A stretch of 49,140 bases of DNA from Pseudofulvimonas gallinarii (GCF_004343305.1 NZ_SMAF01000023.1:1-49140), one strand, 5' to 3'. Shown: positions 32,452 through 42,427, counted from the stretch's first letter. Numbers and translations: made by a program. Notes: a model not told the origin generated them from the sequence alone.

Positions 32452-34854
32452 ATGCCAGTCTGGATCGATGACTTCCGCCACGGCCTGCGCACACTGCGCG
32501 GCAACGGGGGCGGAATGGTGTTCGCCGCCGCCATCCTGGCCTGCGGGCTGGGGCTGGCCATCGCCATGTGGTGCGTGGTCGACGCGGTCCTGCTTCGACA
32601 GCTGCCGTTTCCGAACGGCGAGCGCGTGGTGCAGGTCAAGGAGCTGACCGACGCCGGCAACGCGATCAACGTGGCAACGCCGAACCGCGCCGACCTCGAC
32701 GCTTCGGTCGATACGTTCGAGCGCAGCGCGCTGCACGCAACCGGGGCTTCGATCATCGCGACGCCGGAACGCTCGATGCAGGCGACGGCGACGACGCTGG
32801 TCGGCGATGTCTTCGCCGTGCTCGGCCAGTCGCCGCTGCTGGGGCGGACCTGGTCGTCGGAGAGTGCGAGCAACGAGGTCGTGATCGCGCATTCGCTGTG
32901 GCAGGGCCTGTTGCACGGCCGTGACGATGTCCTCGGCGGTGGCCTGCGCATCGACGACGTCGACTACACCATTGTCGGGGTGATGCCGCCGGGCGCCGAG
33001 TTTCCGGCGTCCAGCCAGGCCTGGGTGCAGGCCGACGCCTCGATGCTCACGTCGAGCCGTTCGGCGCACAACTGGGAGATGGTCGCGCTGCTGGGCGCCG
33101 TCGCCGAGCTGCCGCTGGCGCGGCAGCAGGCGCAGGCGCTGGCGACACGGCTGAAGGCCGGGCACGGCGACCAGGTGGACGCGCGCGGCTTCGACCTGAC
33201 GCCGCTGGCCGATGCCATCGCCGCACCGGTGCGCACCGCGCTGCGCGTGCTGCTGGTCGGCGTCGCCTTTTTGCTGCTGATCGCGATCGCCAATGCGGTG
33301 AACCTGCTGCTGTCGATCGCCATGGAGCGCCGCCGCGAGCAGGCGCTGCGCACCGCGCTGGGTGCCGGGCGCGCGCGTCTGTTCCGCCAGGCGCTGGCGG
33401 GAAACCTCGTGCTCGCTGGCGTGGCGTGGCTCGGCAGCGTGGCGATCGCCGTGGGCGCGCTGCGGCTGTTGACGCGACTGGCGGGTGCAAGTCTGCCGCG
33501 CCTCGCCGAAATCTCGCTGACAGCGTCCACGCTGGCCGCCTCCGCCCTGCTGGCCTTCGGCATCGCCGTCCTGCTGACGCTGGCAACGCGCCTGGGCGTC
33601 GGCGACACCGGCGTCAACGCCGTGCTCCGGGAAGGCGGTCGTGGCCAGTCGCCGGCGCGCTCGACGCTGCGCCTCCGCGCCGGGCTGCTGGTTGCGCAGA
33701 CGGCAATGACGACGGTTCTGCTGGTGGCAGCGGTGCTGATCGGCCGCAGTTTCTTCAGCCTGATGAACGTCGATGCCGGTTACGACGACCACGGCGCCGT
33801 GCGCATCGAGCTCAACCAGCCCTTCAGTCGCGACCCGGCGGTCACCGCCGCGAATGCCGGGCGCTACCGGCAACTGCTGGATGACCTCGCGGCAATGCCA
33901 GGCGTCTCCGCCGTGGGCGGCGTCAACCGCCTTCCGCTGACCGGCGGCGCCGATGGCGGTTTCTGGGACCACACGTTCACCGACTTCAGCGCGGCGCCGC
34001 CGGAGCCGCTGGGCTACGCGCACTATCGCGTCGCCAGCCATGGCTATTTCGAAGCCTCCGGGATCCCGCTGCTGCGCGGTCGCACGTTCACCGGCGCCGA
34101 CCGTGCCGAGGGCGAGCACGTCGCCGTCATCAGTGCGCGGCTGGCACGCGAGGTCTGGGGCGACCGCGATCCGCTCGGCCAGCGCATCCAGTACGGCAAC
34201 ATGGATGGCGATGCGCGGCTGCTGACCATCGTCGGCATCGTCGGTGACGTGTACCAGAACGGCCTGGATCGCCGGCCTTCATCGACGGTGTACGTCAATG
34301 TCGCGCAGCGGCCGGTCGCCGCCTCGCAGTTCAATGTCGTGGTGCGCAGCGAGCTGCCGCTGGCCTCGGTGATGCCGATGCTGCGCGAACGCCTCGAGCG
34401 CACGGTCGCGGAGATGCCGTACTCGCTGCAACCGCTCAGCCAGGTGCGTTCGGCTTCACTGGTGCAGCGCCGCTTCAACCTGGTGCTGCTGGCCGTGTTC
34501 GCGGGCACGGCACTGCTGCTGGCGGCCACCGGTCTGTACGGACTGATGGCGTTCTCGGTCGGACAGCGGCGCGGCGAATTCGCCATCCGGCAGGCCCTGG
34601 GCGCCTCGACGGCCGGTGTCCTGAAGCTGGTGCTGCGCGGCGGCCTGGTGGTGGCCGGACTCGGCATCGCCCTCGGCGCGGCTGTCGCGCTGGCGATGTC
34701 GCGCCTGTTCGCCGGACTGGTCCACGGCGTGCCCGTCGGCGATCCGCTCAGTTACGCGCTGGTGGCATCGCTGCTGGCGATGGTCGCGGTGGCCGCCTGC
34801 TGGCTGCCCGCACGTCGCGCATCGCGCGTCGCCCCGGCAACGGCCCTGCACTGA
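32452..34854 (+). CDS. ADOP-like MacB/FtsX permease 2
   Basis: An 800-residue permease of the same type: first helix MVFAAAILACGLGLAIAMWC, MacB periplasmic core, FtsX helices beginning RVLLVGVAFLLLIAIANAVNLLL, central HTFTDFSAAPPE region and second FtsX block ending ACWLPARRASRVAPATAL. The start at 32452 (MPVWIDDFRHGLRTL) has GGAG 7 bases upstream; an ATG at 32425 overlaps the relic's stop but has no such site. It differs from permease 1 in most positions, so the duplications are old. It has no ATPase domain. It lies 23 bases before permease 3. Confidence 0.92.
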   Translation: MPVWIDDFRHGLRTLRGNGGGMVFAAAILACGLGLAIAMWCVVDAVLLRQLPFPNGERVVQVKELTDAGNAINVATPNRADLDASVDTFERSALHATGASIIATPERSMQATATTLVGDVFAVLGQSPLLGRTWSSESASNEVVIAHSLWQGLLHGRDDVLGGGLRIDDVDYTIVGVMPPGAEFPASSQAWVQADASMLTSSRSAHNWEMVALLGAVAELPLARQQAQALATRLKAGHGDQVDARGFDLTPLADAIAAPVRTALRVLLVGVAFLLLIAIANAVNLLLSIAMERRREQALRTALGAGRARLFRQALAGNLVLAGVAWLGSVAIAVGALRLLTRLAGASLPRLAEISLTASTLAASALLAFGIAVLLTLATRLGVGDTGVNAVLREGGRGQSPARSTLRLRAGLLVAQTAMTTVLLVAAVLIGRSFFSLMNVDAGYDDHGAVRIELNQPFSRDPAVTAANAGRYRQLLDDLAAMPGVSAVGGVNRLPLTGGADGGFWDHTFTDFSAAPPEPLGYAHYRVASHGYFEASGIPLLRGRTFTGADRAEGEHVAVISARLAREVWGDRDPLGQRIQYGNMDGDARLLTIVGIVGDVYQNGLDRRPSSTVYVNVAQRPVAASQFNVVVRSELPLASVMPMLRERLERTVAEMPYSLQPLSQVRSASLVQRRFNLVLLAVFAGTALLLAATGLYGLMAFSVGQRRGEFAIRQALGASTAGVLKLVLRGGLVVAGLGIALGAAVALAMSRLFAGLVHGVPVGDPLSYALVASLLAMVAVAACWLPARRASRVAPATALH

Positions 34855-34877
34855 CAACAACCGGAACGGATTTCCCG

Positions 34878-37310
34878 ATGACTGCATTTCTGGACCATTT
34901 CCGCCATGCGTTGCGCCGCCTGGCGGCGCAGCCCGTCTTCTTCGCGACCGCCGTGCTGACGCTGATGCTGGGCATCGGCGCGGTGACGTCGATCTTCACG
35001 GTGTACGACGCGGTGTTCCTGAAGCCGCTGCCGTTCCGCGACGCCGACCGCATCGTGCGCGTTCTGCGCGACCAGCCGCCGGTGTCGTCCAGTCCGGTGT
35101 CGCCGCCGGTGCTGCGCGAGTGGCAGGCAGGCCATGGGGGCGTCTTCGACGCGTTCGGCGCCTGGGTGCCGCAGACCGTCAGCCTGACTGGCGAGGGCGA
35201 GGCCGTGCGCCTCAATGCCTATCTGGTGACGCCGGGTTTCTGGCAGGTCTTCAGCCAGCCGGTCGCGCTGGGCCGCGCCTTCGGCGACGAGGAGGAGAAT
35301 GCCGGCGAGCGCGTGGTGGTCATCGGCGAAGCCTTGTGGCGGGACCGCTTCGACCGTTCGCCCGATGTCATCGGCCGCGAGATCCGCCTCAACGGCGAAG
35401 CCTGGCGGGTCATCGGCGTGACCGAAGCCGGTTTCCGCTATCCGGAAGATGCGCAGCTGTGGATGCCGAGCTTCCTGCCGGCCAATACCGCGGGGCGCGG
35501 CAGCAATTCCTTCGCGCCGGTGGCCCGCCTGCGCCAGGGCGTCAGCGCCACGCAGGCGCAGGCGGCGATGCGCGCTGTCACGCAGGCGCAGGCGGCGGAG
35601 TTCCCCGACAATCACGCCGGCCTGACCGCCCGGGTCATGCCGCTGCGGGCGCTGGTCGGCCGCACCCTGCAGTCGCCCATGAGTACCCTGCTGGCGGCGG
35701 CGGTCGTCGTGCTGCTGATCGCCTGCGCCAACCTCGCCAACTTGATGTTGACGCGCGGCCAGAGCCGGGCACAGGAACTTGCCCTGCGCCGCGCGCTCGG
35801 CGCCGGGACCGGACGGCTGCTCGGCGACGTGATGGCCGAAGCGGCCCTGATCGCGTTGGCCGGCGCGGTACTGGCACTGTCGGTCGCGCCCTTCGCCGTC
35901 CATGCACTGCTGGCGATGGCGCCGGACCTGCTGCCTTCCTACAACGCACCGGGCGTGGACCTGCGCGCCATCGCCATCACCGCCGGCCTGGCGCTGGCGA
36001 CGCTGATGCTTTTCGCCTGGTGGCCGGCACGCCGGGCGGCTTCCGCCGATCCCGTGCAGGCGATGCAGGGCGCATCGCGCAGCCAGACCGGCAGTCGCGC
36101 CCAGGTACGCCTGCGTTCCTGGCTGGTGCGCATCGAGATGGCGCTGGCGATGATGCTGCTGGTCGGCGCCGGCCTGCTGATCGACAGCCTGCGGCGGCTC
36201 TCGCAGGTCGATGCCGGCCTCGCCGAACCCCAGTCGGTGCTGGCCGCCGGCATTTCCATGCCGGCACCGGTGATGCAGCCCGGCGAGGATTTCGGCGACT
36301 GGTACGCGCGCAGCCGCGTGGTGATCGCGCCGCGCATCGACGCCATCGTGCAGCGCCTGGGCAGCTTGCCCGGCGTCTCCTCGGTGGCCATCAGCGAACG
36401 CCTGCCGGCGTCCGGACAGGGCGGCTGGAATGGCGACTTCGGCATCGCCGGCCGCGAACTGCCGGATGAGCGCCTGGTCGAATACCGTTTCGTCAGCCCC
36501 GATTATTTCCGCACCTTCGGCATCGCTTTGAAGTCGGGACGTGCCTTCAATGCGAACGAGGGCGACGAGGCCCTGTTCCCGACCACGGCGCTGGTCAACG
36601 AATCGTTCGTGCGGACGTACCTGGGTGGTGACGATGCCGTCGGCGCGCAGGTGTCGACCTTCGATGGCGGCGAGAAGACCATCGTCGGCGTCGTCGCCGA
36701 CGTCCGCCAGCAGGGCCTGGACCGGCCGGCGGTGCCGGAGATCTATTTCCCGGCGCGGACCGTGCCGGTTGGCGACCTGGTCGTCGCGGTTAAAACGCAA
36801 GGCGATGCACTCGCACTCTCGGACAGCCTGCGCCGGGCGATGAAGGAGGTGGCGGCGGATACGCCGGTGCTCGCGGTGCGGACGATGGACGCGGTGGTCG
36901 GCGACACGCTGGCATTGCGCCGCTTCAACATGAGCCTGAGCACGGCGTTCGCCGCGGTGGCGGTGCTGCTGGCGGTGATCGGCCTGTATGGCGTGATCGC
37001 CTGGTCGGTCGGGCAACGTCGCCGCGAGATCGGCGTACGGCAGTCGCTCGGCGCGACCCGGGGCGCGATCCATCGCATGGTGCTGGGCGATGGCCTGCGC
37101 ATCGTGCTGCCCGGTCTGCTCGCCGGCGCCATCGGCGCGGTGCTGCTGGGACGGCTGGTCGCGGCGCAGCTGTATGGGGTCGATGCCGGCAGTCCGGTGG
37201 TCATGCTGCTGGCGGCACTCCTGCTCGCCGCCGTCGCCATGCTGGCCTGCCTGGTGCCGACGCGTCGTGCCGCGCGCGTTTCACCCATGACCGCATTGCG
37301 TGACGACTGA
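34878..37310 (+). CDS. ADOP-like MacB/FtsX permease 3
   Basis: An 810-residue permease with the same layout: DHFRHALRRLAAQPVFFATA then first helix, MacB core with FRDADRIVRVLRDQPPV, FtsX block (LLAAAVVVLLIACANLANLMLT), second core (ERLPASGQGGWNGDFGIAGR) and last helices ending LVPTRRAARVSPMTALRDD. The start ATG 34878 has GGAACGGA upstream. It is the last gene of the first transcription unit: 185 bases separate it from permease 4, with a GC-rich hairpin (37334-37355) soon after its stop. Confidence 0.92.
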   Translation: MTAFLDHFRHALRRLAAQPVFFATAVLTLMLGIGAVTSIFTVYDAVFLKPLPFRDADRIVRVLRDQPPVSSSPVSPPVLREWQAGHGGVFDAFGAWVPQTVSLTGEGEAVRLNAYLVTPGFWQVFSQPVALGRAFGDEEENAGERVVVIGEALWRDRFDRSPDVIGREIRLNGEAWRVIGVTEAGFRYPEDAQLWMPSFLPANTAGRGSNSFAPVARLRQGVSATQAQAAMRAVTQAQAAEFPDNHAGLTARVMPLRALVGRTLQSPMSTLLAAAVVVLLIACANLANLMLTRGQSRAQELALRRALGAGTGRLLGDVMAEAALIALAGAVLALSVAPFAVHALLAMAPDLLPSYNAPGVDLRAIAITAGLALATLMLFAWWPARRAASADPVQAMQGASRSQTGSRAQVRLRSWLVRIEMALAMMLLVGAGLLIDSLRRLSQVDAGLAEPQSVLAAGISMPAPVMQPGEDFGDWYARSRVVIAPRIDAIVQRLGSLPGVSSVAISERLPASGQGGWNGDFGIAGRELPDERLVEYRFVSPDYFRTFGIALKSGRAFNANEGDEALFPTTALVNESFVRTYLGGDDAVGAQVSTFDGGEKTIVGVVADVRQQGLDRPAVPEIYFPARTVPVGDLVVAVKTQGDALALSDSLRRAMKEVAADTPVLAVRTMDAVVGDTLALRRFNMSLSTAFAAVAVLLAVIGLYGVIAWSVGQRRREIGVRQSLGATRGAIHRMVLGDGLRIVLPGLLAGAIGAVLLGRLVAAQLYGVDAGSPVVMLLAALLLAAVAMLACLVPTRRAARVSPMTALRDD

Positions 37311-37364
37311 CAACGCCGAAGACCCGTGATAGTCGGGCCCGGGCCGGGCCCGTCGTGAAGCGGT

Positions 37365-37405
37365 GGATGTCCGCGCCTGACGCAAGGTGCCGTGGTCGGA
37401 CATCC
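37365..37405 (+). promoter_or_regulatory. Inverted repeat GGATGTCCG / CGGACATCC upstream of permease 4
   Basis: A perfect 9-bp inverted repeat (37365-37373, 37397-37405) with a 23-base centre. Its half-sites include TGTCC and GGACA, as in the dyad at 26402, but the spacing differs. It lies 39 bases upstream of a second sigma-54-like box. Confidence 0.4.
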
Positions 37406-37443
37406 GGCTACCGCGCACATCGCGCAAGGGCGCGCGTGCAACC

Positions 37444-37460
37444 GGGTACCGCGGTTGCAT
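37444..37460 (+). promoter_or_regulatory. Second sigma-54-like promoter, before permease 4
   Basis: GGGTAC-N5-TTGCAT: GG (37445-37446) and GC (37457-37458) are 12 bases apart and the TTGCA box is perfect, while TGGCAC is matched at four of six bases. The predicted start is at about 37470, giving a 26-base leader with a GGGGGAACGG ribosome site before ATG 37496. Confidence 0.45.
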
Positions 37461-37495
37461 CGGGCTGTATTCGACGCTGAGGGGGAACGGAAGCG

Positions 37496-39907
37496 ATGGG
37501 ACTGCAGGCACTGGGCAACGCTTGGCGAAGGGTCTGGTCGCGGCCAGGGCACTCGGCGCTGTCGATCGCCATCCTGGCACTGGGCCTGCTGGCGGCGACG
37601 TTCCTGTTCGGATCGGTCAACAGCATGGTGATCAAGCCGCTGCCGTTCCCCGACGCCGAGCGCCTCGTCGCTGTCGGCTGGAGCACGACGGGTAGCCCCG
37701 ACGAAGTCGGCGATCTCAGCACGGCGCAATGGCTTGCGATCCGCGACGGCCTGCCGGTCTTCGACCGCGTCGCCGTCGAGGCCGGGCCGGCCACGGTCGT
37801 CATCGGCGATGGCGACAGCGTGAAGCGCTACAACGGCGCGATCATCGACCACCAGCTGCTCCCGCTGTTCTCGGTACAGCCCCTGTTCGGACGCGGCTTC
37901 AGTGCCGAGGACGACCGGCCGGGGGCGCCGCTGACGGTGGTGCTGGGCGAGCAGGTGTGGCGCAATGAGTTCGGTGGCGATCCCGCTGTGGTCGGTCGCC
38001 AGGTGCGCGCCAACGGTGGCCCGGCGACGATCATCGGCGTGCTGCCGGCGTCTTTCGCCTATCCCTTCGACCAGCAGATGTGGATCCCGCGGCGCCTGGT
38101 GCTGGACGACGAGTTTGGCGTGCAGGTGCTGGCGCGGCTGGCGCCCGGCGTGACGCTGTCGCAGGCGCGGCAGGTACTGGCGGGTGCGACGGCGCGCATG
38201 GGCAGCGACGTCCTGGGCAGCCGCGACGGCGATTTCCTCAACGCGATCCCGTTGCACCACCGTTTCGTCGACCGGACGACCCGGCACATGCTGTGGATGA
38301 TGTTCGCCGCCGGGTTGCTGGTGCTGCTGTTGGCCTGCGTGAACGTGGCCAACCTGCAACTGGCGGCGATCCTGCCGCGTCGACGCGAACTTGCCGTGCG
38401 CAGCGCGCTCGGCGCGGGTCGCGGACGACTGTTGCGGGAGCTGATGGCCGAGGCGCTGCTGATGTCGCTGGTCGCGACGACGCTGGCTGCGCTGGGCAAT
38501 GACGTGCTCGGACGCGTGTTCGTGCAGCATCTCGCTGCCTCCGCCGTGGTGGTGCCGTTCTTCATCGACTTCGATTACGACTGGCGCGACCTGGCCTTCC
38601 TGCCGGCGGTCGCCTTCGCGACCTGCCTGCTCGCCGGCCTGATACCGGCGCTGAGAGCGGCTGGCGTCAATGCGCAGGACGCCTTGCGCGATGGCAGCAG
38701 GGGCAGCCACGGCGGCCTGTTCCCGCGCATCTCGCGCATCCTGGTGATCGGCGAGATCGCGCTTTCCGTCGTGCTGCTGGTCGGTGCGGCCATGTTCGTC
38801 CGCGGCATCAATGGCATGCTCGCCTTCGACCACGGCGCGCATGCCGATCCGGAAACGGTGCTGACCGGTCGCATCGGACTGTTCGAGAACGACTATCCGT
38901 CGGACGAGGAGCGCCTTCGCTTCTTCCAGCGCGTCAGCGAGGTCATCCGCCAGGATCCACGGGTGGTCGCCGCGACGGTGGGCACCGGCATGCCTGGCTG
39001 GACCAGTGGTGGCAGCGAGGAGCTGGTCGGGGAAGGCGGTGAACGGCCCTCCGGCGGTTTTGTCGATGCGGAAACCGCCGCCGTCGATGCAGCTTTCGCG
39101 GATGTCTACGGAATCCGCCTGCGCGAAGGCCGTTTCTTCAACGAGAACGACCGTGCCGGCACCCTGGCGGTGGCCGTGATCGACTCGCGTGCCGCCCAGC
39201 GCCTGTTCCCGGATCGCCCGGCACTGGGACAGCGGCTGACTGTTGATCCGGAAGGCAGCCAGGCGCGAACGGTCACCGTTGTCGGGGTGATCGACAATCT
39301 GCACCTGCGGCAGGTCGGGTCGACGCCACGCCCGAGCATGCTGGTCCCGTTCGCGCAGGCGCCCACCCGTTTCGCGACCGTGGCCGTGCGTGTCAATGGC
39401 GACGCGGCGGCCTTCGCGCCGCGATTGTCCGCCGCGATCCGCACGGTGGATCCGCATACGCCCGCCTACTGGGTGCAGACGCAGGCGTCGAACATCAAGG
39501 CCGGGCGCGCTGGCGCCGTCGTCCTCACGCAGATGTTCGTCGCCGTTGGCGTGCTGACATTGATCCTCGCGGCAGCCGGCCTCTATGGCGTGCTGGCATT
39601 CTCCGTCGAGCAGCGCACGCGCGAGATCGGCATCCGCCGGGCGATCGGTTCGGACCGCGCCGGCGTCACCCGGCTGGTGCTGAAGCGGCTCGTCGGCCAG
39701 GTGATGGCCGGCCTGGCGATCGGCGTCGCGATCGCGCTGCCGTGGTCGAAACTGCTCGCCAATCCCGCCTTCCACACGCGCGCCCATGATCCGCTGATCT
39801 TCGGCGCCACCGTCGTCCTGATCCTGCTTGTTGCGCTGTGCGCGTCGCTGGTGCCGCTGCGGCGGGCATTGCGCGTCGATCCGGTGATCGCGTTGCGCCA
39901 GGAATGA
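37496..39907 (+). CDS. ADOP-like MacB/FtsX permease 4
   Basis: An 803-residue permease: GNAWRRVWSRPGHSALSIAI then first helix, MacB core (PLPFPDAERLVAVGWSTTGS), FtsX helices starting MLWMMFAAGLLVLLLACVNVANL, the second core with TVGTGMPGWTSGGSEEL, and the end SLVPLRRALRVDPVIALRQE. It has its own possible sigma-54-like promoter and a bidirectional terminator after the stop. Being separated from the first three, it may form a different complex with the same ATPase, or be expressed with a different emphasis. Confidence 0.92.
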   Translation: MGLQALGNAWRRVWSRPGHSALSIAILALGLLAATFLFGSVNSMVIKPLPFPDAERLVAVGWSTTGSPDEVGDLSTAQWLAIRDGLPVFDRVAVEAGPATVVIGDGDSVKRYNGAIIDHQLLPLFSVQPLFGRGFSAEDDRPGAPLTVVLGEQVWRNEFGGDPAVVGRQVRANGGPATIIGVLPASFAYPFDQQMWIPRRLVLDDEFGVQVLARLAPGVTLSQARQVLAGATARMGSDVLGSRDGDFLNAIPLHHRFVDRTTRHMLWMMFAAGLLVLLLACVNVANLQLAAILPRRRELAVRSALGAGRGRLLRELMAEALLMSLVATTLAALGNDVLGRVFVQHLAASAVVVPFFIDFDYDWRDLAFLPAVAFATCLLAGLIPALRAAGVNAQDALRDGSRGSHGGLFPRISRILVIGEIALSVVLLVGAAMFVRGINGMLAFDHGAHADPETVLTGRIGLFENDYPSDEERLRFFQRVSEVIRQDPRVVAATVGTGMPGWTSGGSEELVGEGGERPSGGFVDAETAAVDAAFADVYGIRLREGRFFNENDRAGTLAVAVIDSRAAQRLFPDRPALGQRLTVDPEGSQARTVTVVGVIDNLHLRQVGSTPRPSMLVPFAQAPTRFATVAVRVNGDAAAFAPRLSAAIRTVDPHTPAYWVQTQASNIKAGRAGAVVLTQMFVAVGVLTLILAAAGLYGVLAFSVEQRTREIGIRRAIGSDRAGVTRLVLKRLVGQVMAGLAIGVAIALPWSKLLANPAFHTRAHDPLIFGATVVLILLVALCASLVPLRRALRVDPVIALRQE

Positions 39908-39928
39908 CACGCCATCCCGCGGAATGGG

Positions 39929-39955
39929 AAAAGGCCGCCCGGTGGGCGGCCTTTT
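39929..39955. terminator. Bidirectional terminator between permease 4 and TonB receptor
   Basis: AAAAGGCCGCC / GGCGGCCTTTT is an 11-bp stem with a 5-base loop. A and T runs on the two sides let it work on both strands, serving the convergent genes ending at 39907 and 40034. Confidence 0.9.
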
Positions 39956-40033
39956 CGTTGACGGGACGCAATGGTCGTCGCCACGTTGCGCGTTGGTGAC
40001 TCGGAGGCGTGCCCTACGCGCGCGGCTCGTCGT

Positions 40034-42427
40034 TCAGAAGCGCACGTTGAGCGACAGCCAGAGGTTGCGCGCCTTGTCCTTGTTGTTGAAATCGTCCAGC
40101 GCCGACATGGTGTAGGTGCCGTCCGGATTGGCGGTGAAGACCGTCTGGTAGCCGGTGAAGTCCTCGTCGAGCAGGTTGTTGATGCGGGCGCCCAGGGTCA
40201 TGTTGTCGTTGATGCGGTACTGCGCGGCCAGGTGCAGGATGTTGTAGCTGCGGTAGAAGAGGGGGTTGCCATCCTCGTCGGTGCTGCCACGGTAGCGGCG
40301 CGAGCGGGATTCGGCGATCAGCTGTGTCGAGAAGCGGTCGCTCGCCATCCATTCCAGGGTCGCGTTGGCCATGTGCTTCGCCGACTGCGCCAGCGGGAGG
40401 CCGGCCTCTTCGCCGGTCTTCTGTTCGCTGTCGGTCCAGGTGTAGTTGGCGCGCAGGGCCCAGCTGTCGCCGAGCTGGTAGCGGCCGGCGATCTCGGCGC
40501 CGACGACGCGTGCCTCGGCGACGTTGATGTTCTGGGCGTAACTGGTGTAGCCAAGCTGGGCGAAATCACCGAGGTTGGCGCAGGGACGGACGCCGCCGGT
40601 TGCCTCGCAGCTCTGGGTTACTTCGCCGCGCGAGATCTTGTCCTTGAAATCGTTGTGGAACACGGTGAAATTGAAATTGTGCGCGCCGTCCAGCGACGTC
40701 CAGTAGGCGGCCAGCTCGCTGTTGACGCTGGTTTCCGGCTGCAGGTCCGGGTTGCCGACGAAGGGCGTGGTGCCCTGGCCGCCGAAGCCGGTGATGCCGT
40801 CGTACAGGTCCGTCGTGTCCGGCGTCTTGTAGCCCGTGCTGACGCCGCCCTTGAGCGTCCAGGTGTCGCTCACCACATACAGGCCGTAGACCCGGGGGCT
40901 GACGTGGCCGCCGAACATGTTGTGGTCGTCGTAACGGATGCCGGCGGTCAGTGTCAGCCGGTCGTTGACGCTCCAGTTGTCCTCGGTGAACACCGACCAC
41001 ATCTCATGATCCTGAACGGTGCCGCCGCCGGGTCCGCCGGTTTCCATTCCGAAGACGCCATCTTCCAGCTCGCCGTCGATGATCTGGCCGCCGACCACGA
41101 CATGGTGGAAGCCGCCGCCTTCCAGTTCGATGGGCATGTCCAGCTTTGCGTCCAGCGTGTACTGGCTGCTTTCCATCGCCCGCTTCGGCCGCGGCAGGAA
41201 CGCCGCCTCCGCGGCGGCGCGGCGGTCGGCGACACTCATTCCTTCGTAGTCGCCGGTGCCCGAATACATCTGCTGCAGCAACTGGCGTTCGGCAACGGTG
41301 AAGGGCAGGGTGCGGCCGTTGTTGGCGGTATCGATCCAGGCCAGCGAAACGAAGCTGTTGCCGAAGCTCCAGTCGCCCTGGTGGGTGATCGACCACTGGT
41401 CGCGGGTGAATGTCTGCTCGTCGACGTAACCGACGCGCGGCTGCACCACGCCGCCGGTGGCGCGCCAGATGGTGTCGATGCTGTCGACGGTGCCGAGGGG
41501 ATAGGTCTCCGTGCCCAGGTTGTTGACGTACGGCGTATTGTCGTAGACCTGCTCGGAGCTGTCGGCATCGACGATCACCGACTGGTTGTCCGTCGGCGTC
41601 CAGGCCAGCGAGATGCCCACCGTCTGGTTGTGGTTGTCGACGGTCTTGCCACCGCCACCGAAACCGAGGCTGCGTTCATGCGGTGCGCCGGACGGGTCGT
41701 AAACGGTGTCGTATTCCGGATTGGAGGCATCGCGCTCGTAGCGCGCGCCCCTCAGGGTCAGGCCCAGTGTGTCGCCGAGGATCGGGCCCATGACTGCGAA
41801 GTCGAGCGTGCTGTCGCTGCCGAATTCGCTGTGCTCCTGCACGTTGTGGGTCACCGTCGCCGAACCACGCCAGCGGTCGGACACCTTGCGGGTGATGATG
41901 TTGACGACGCCGCCGAGTGCATCCGAGCCGTACAGGGTGGACGCCGGGCCGCGGATGACTTCGATCCGTTCGATCATGTCCAGCGGCGGGATGTGGTTGA
42001 ACTGGTTGCCGCCGAACGAGTTCGGATAGATGTCGCCGTGATTGTTCTGGCGCCTGCCGTCGATCAGGATCAGGGTGTAATCGGCGCCCATGCCGCGGAT
42101 CGAGATGGTCTTCTGCCCGGTCTTGTCGGAGGTTTCGCCCACATCGATCCCTTCAAGGTCGTTGACGGCGTCGATGAGCGTCATGTACGGACGCTTCTGC
42201 AATTCCTCGCGGGAGATGAGGCTGATGCTCGCGGGGGCATCGGTGAGCTTCTGCTCGAAGCCGGCGGCGGTGACGACCACCTGGTCGAGTACATTGGCGT
42301 CATCGGCGCCGTCGGTCGCGTCGCCCGGGTCCTGGGCGAGGGCGGCCATGGGCGACAGTAGCAGGGCGATGGCGAGGGCAAGAGGACGTGGCTTGAAGGA
42401 AAGAGGGCGGAATGTGCGGCCTGGCAT
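40034..42427 (-). CDS. TonB-dependent outer-membrane receptor (catecholate/FepA-like)
   Basis: A 797-residue receptor. A signal peptide (PLALAIALLLSPMAALAQ, to about 31), a TonB box-like DQVVVTAAG (48-56), the plug domain (ISLISREELQKRPYMTL, ...GLQ-type VRGPASTLYGSDALGG), and a 22-strand barrel ending in aromatic RF as expected for BamA recognition. The barrel strand MLDEDFTGYQTVF-like end and INNLLDED are family features. Sequence features resemble iron-siderophore receptors (FepA/IroN-like). The start at 42427 is an ATG that opens a normal signal peptide. A Fur-like operator overlaps the promoter, so iron limitation should switch it on. No siderophore biosynthesis or TonB genes are in view; substrate is inferred. 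Confidence 0.9.
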   Translation of the reverse strand: MPGRTFRPLSFKPRPLALAIALLLSPMAALAQDPGDATDGADDANVLDQVVVTAAGFEQKLTDAPASISLISREELQKRPYMTLIDAVNDLEGIDVGETSDKTGQKTISIRGMGADYTLILIDGRRQNNHGDIYPNSFGGNQFNHIPPLDMIERIEVIRGPASTLYGSDALGGVVNIITRKVSDRWRGSATVTHNVQEHSEFGSDSTLDFAVMGPILGDTLGLTLRGARYERDASNPEYDTVYDPSGAPHERSLGFGGGGKTVDNHNQTVGISLAWTPTDNQSVIVDADSSEQVYDNTPYVNNLGTETYPLGTVDSIDTIWRATGGVVQPRVGYVDEQTFTRDQWSITHQGDWSFGNSFVSLAWIDTANNGRTLPFTVAERQLLQQMYSGTGDYEGMSVADRRAAAEAAFLPRPKRAMESSQYTLDAKLDMPIELEGGGFHHVVVGGQIIDGELEDGVFGMETGGPGGGTVQDHEMWSVFTEDNWSVNDRLTLTAGIRYDDHNMFGGHVSPRVYGLYVVSDTWTLKGGVSTGYKTPDTTDLYDGITGFGGQGTTPFVGNPDLQPETSVNSELAAYWTSLDGAHNFNFTVFHNDFKDKISRGEVTQSCEATGGVRPCANLGDFAQLGYTSYAQNINVAEARVVGAEIAGRYQLGDSWALRANYTWTDSEQKTGEEAGLPLAQSAKHMANATLEWMASDRFSTQLIAESRSRRYRGSTDEDGNPLFYRSYNILHLAAQYRINDNMTLGARINNLLDEDFTGYQTVFTANPDGTYTMSALDDFNNKDKARNLWLSLNVRF

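Noticed and set aside
36743-39910. 1055-codon frame on the minus strand
   Set aside because: Antisense to permeases 3 and 4, with low-complexity Arg/His/Gln-rich sequence and no domain.
39971-42361. Long open frame of 796 codons on the plus strand
   Set aside because: It is antisense to the TonB receptor, which has a signal peptide, plug and barrel features. Long antisense frames are common in GC-rich DNA and this one has no recognisable protein.
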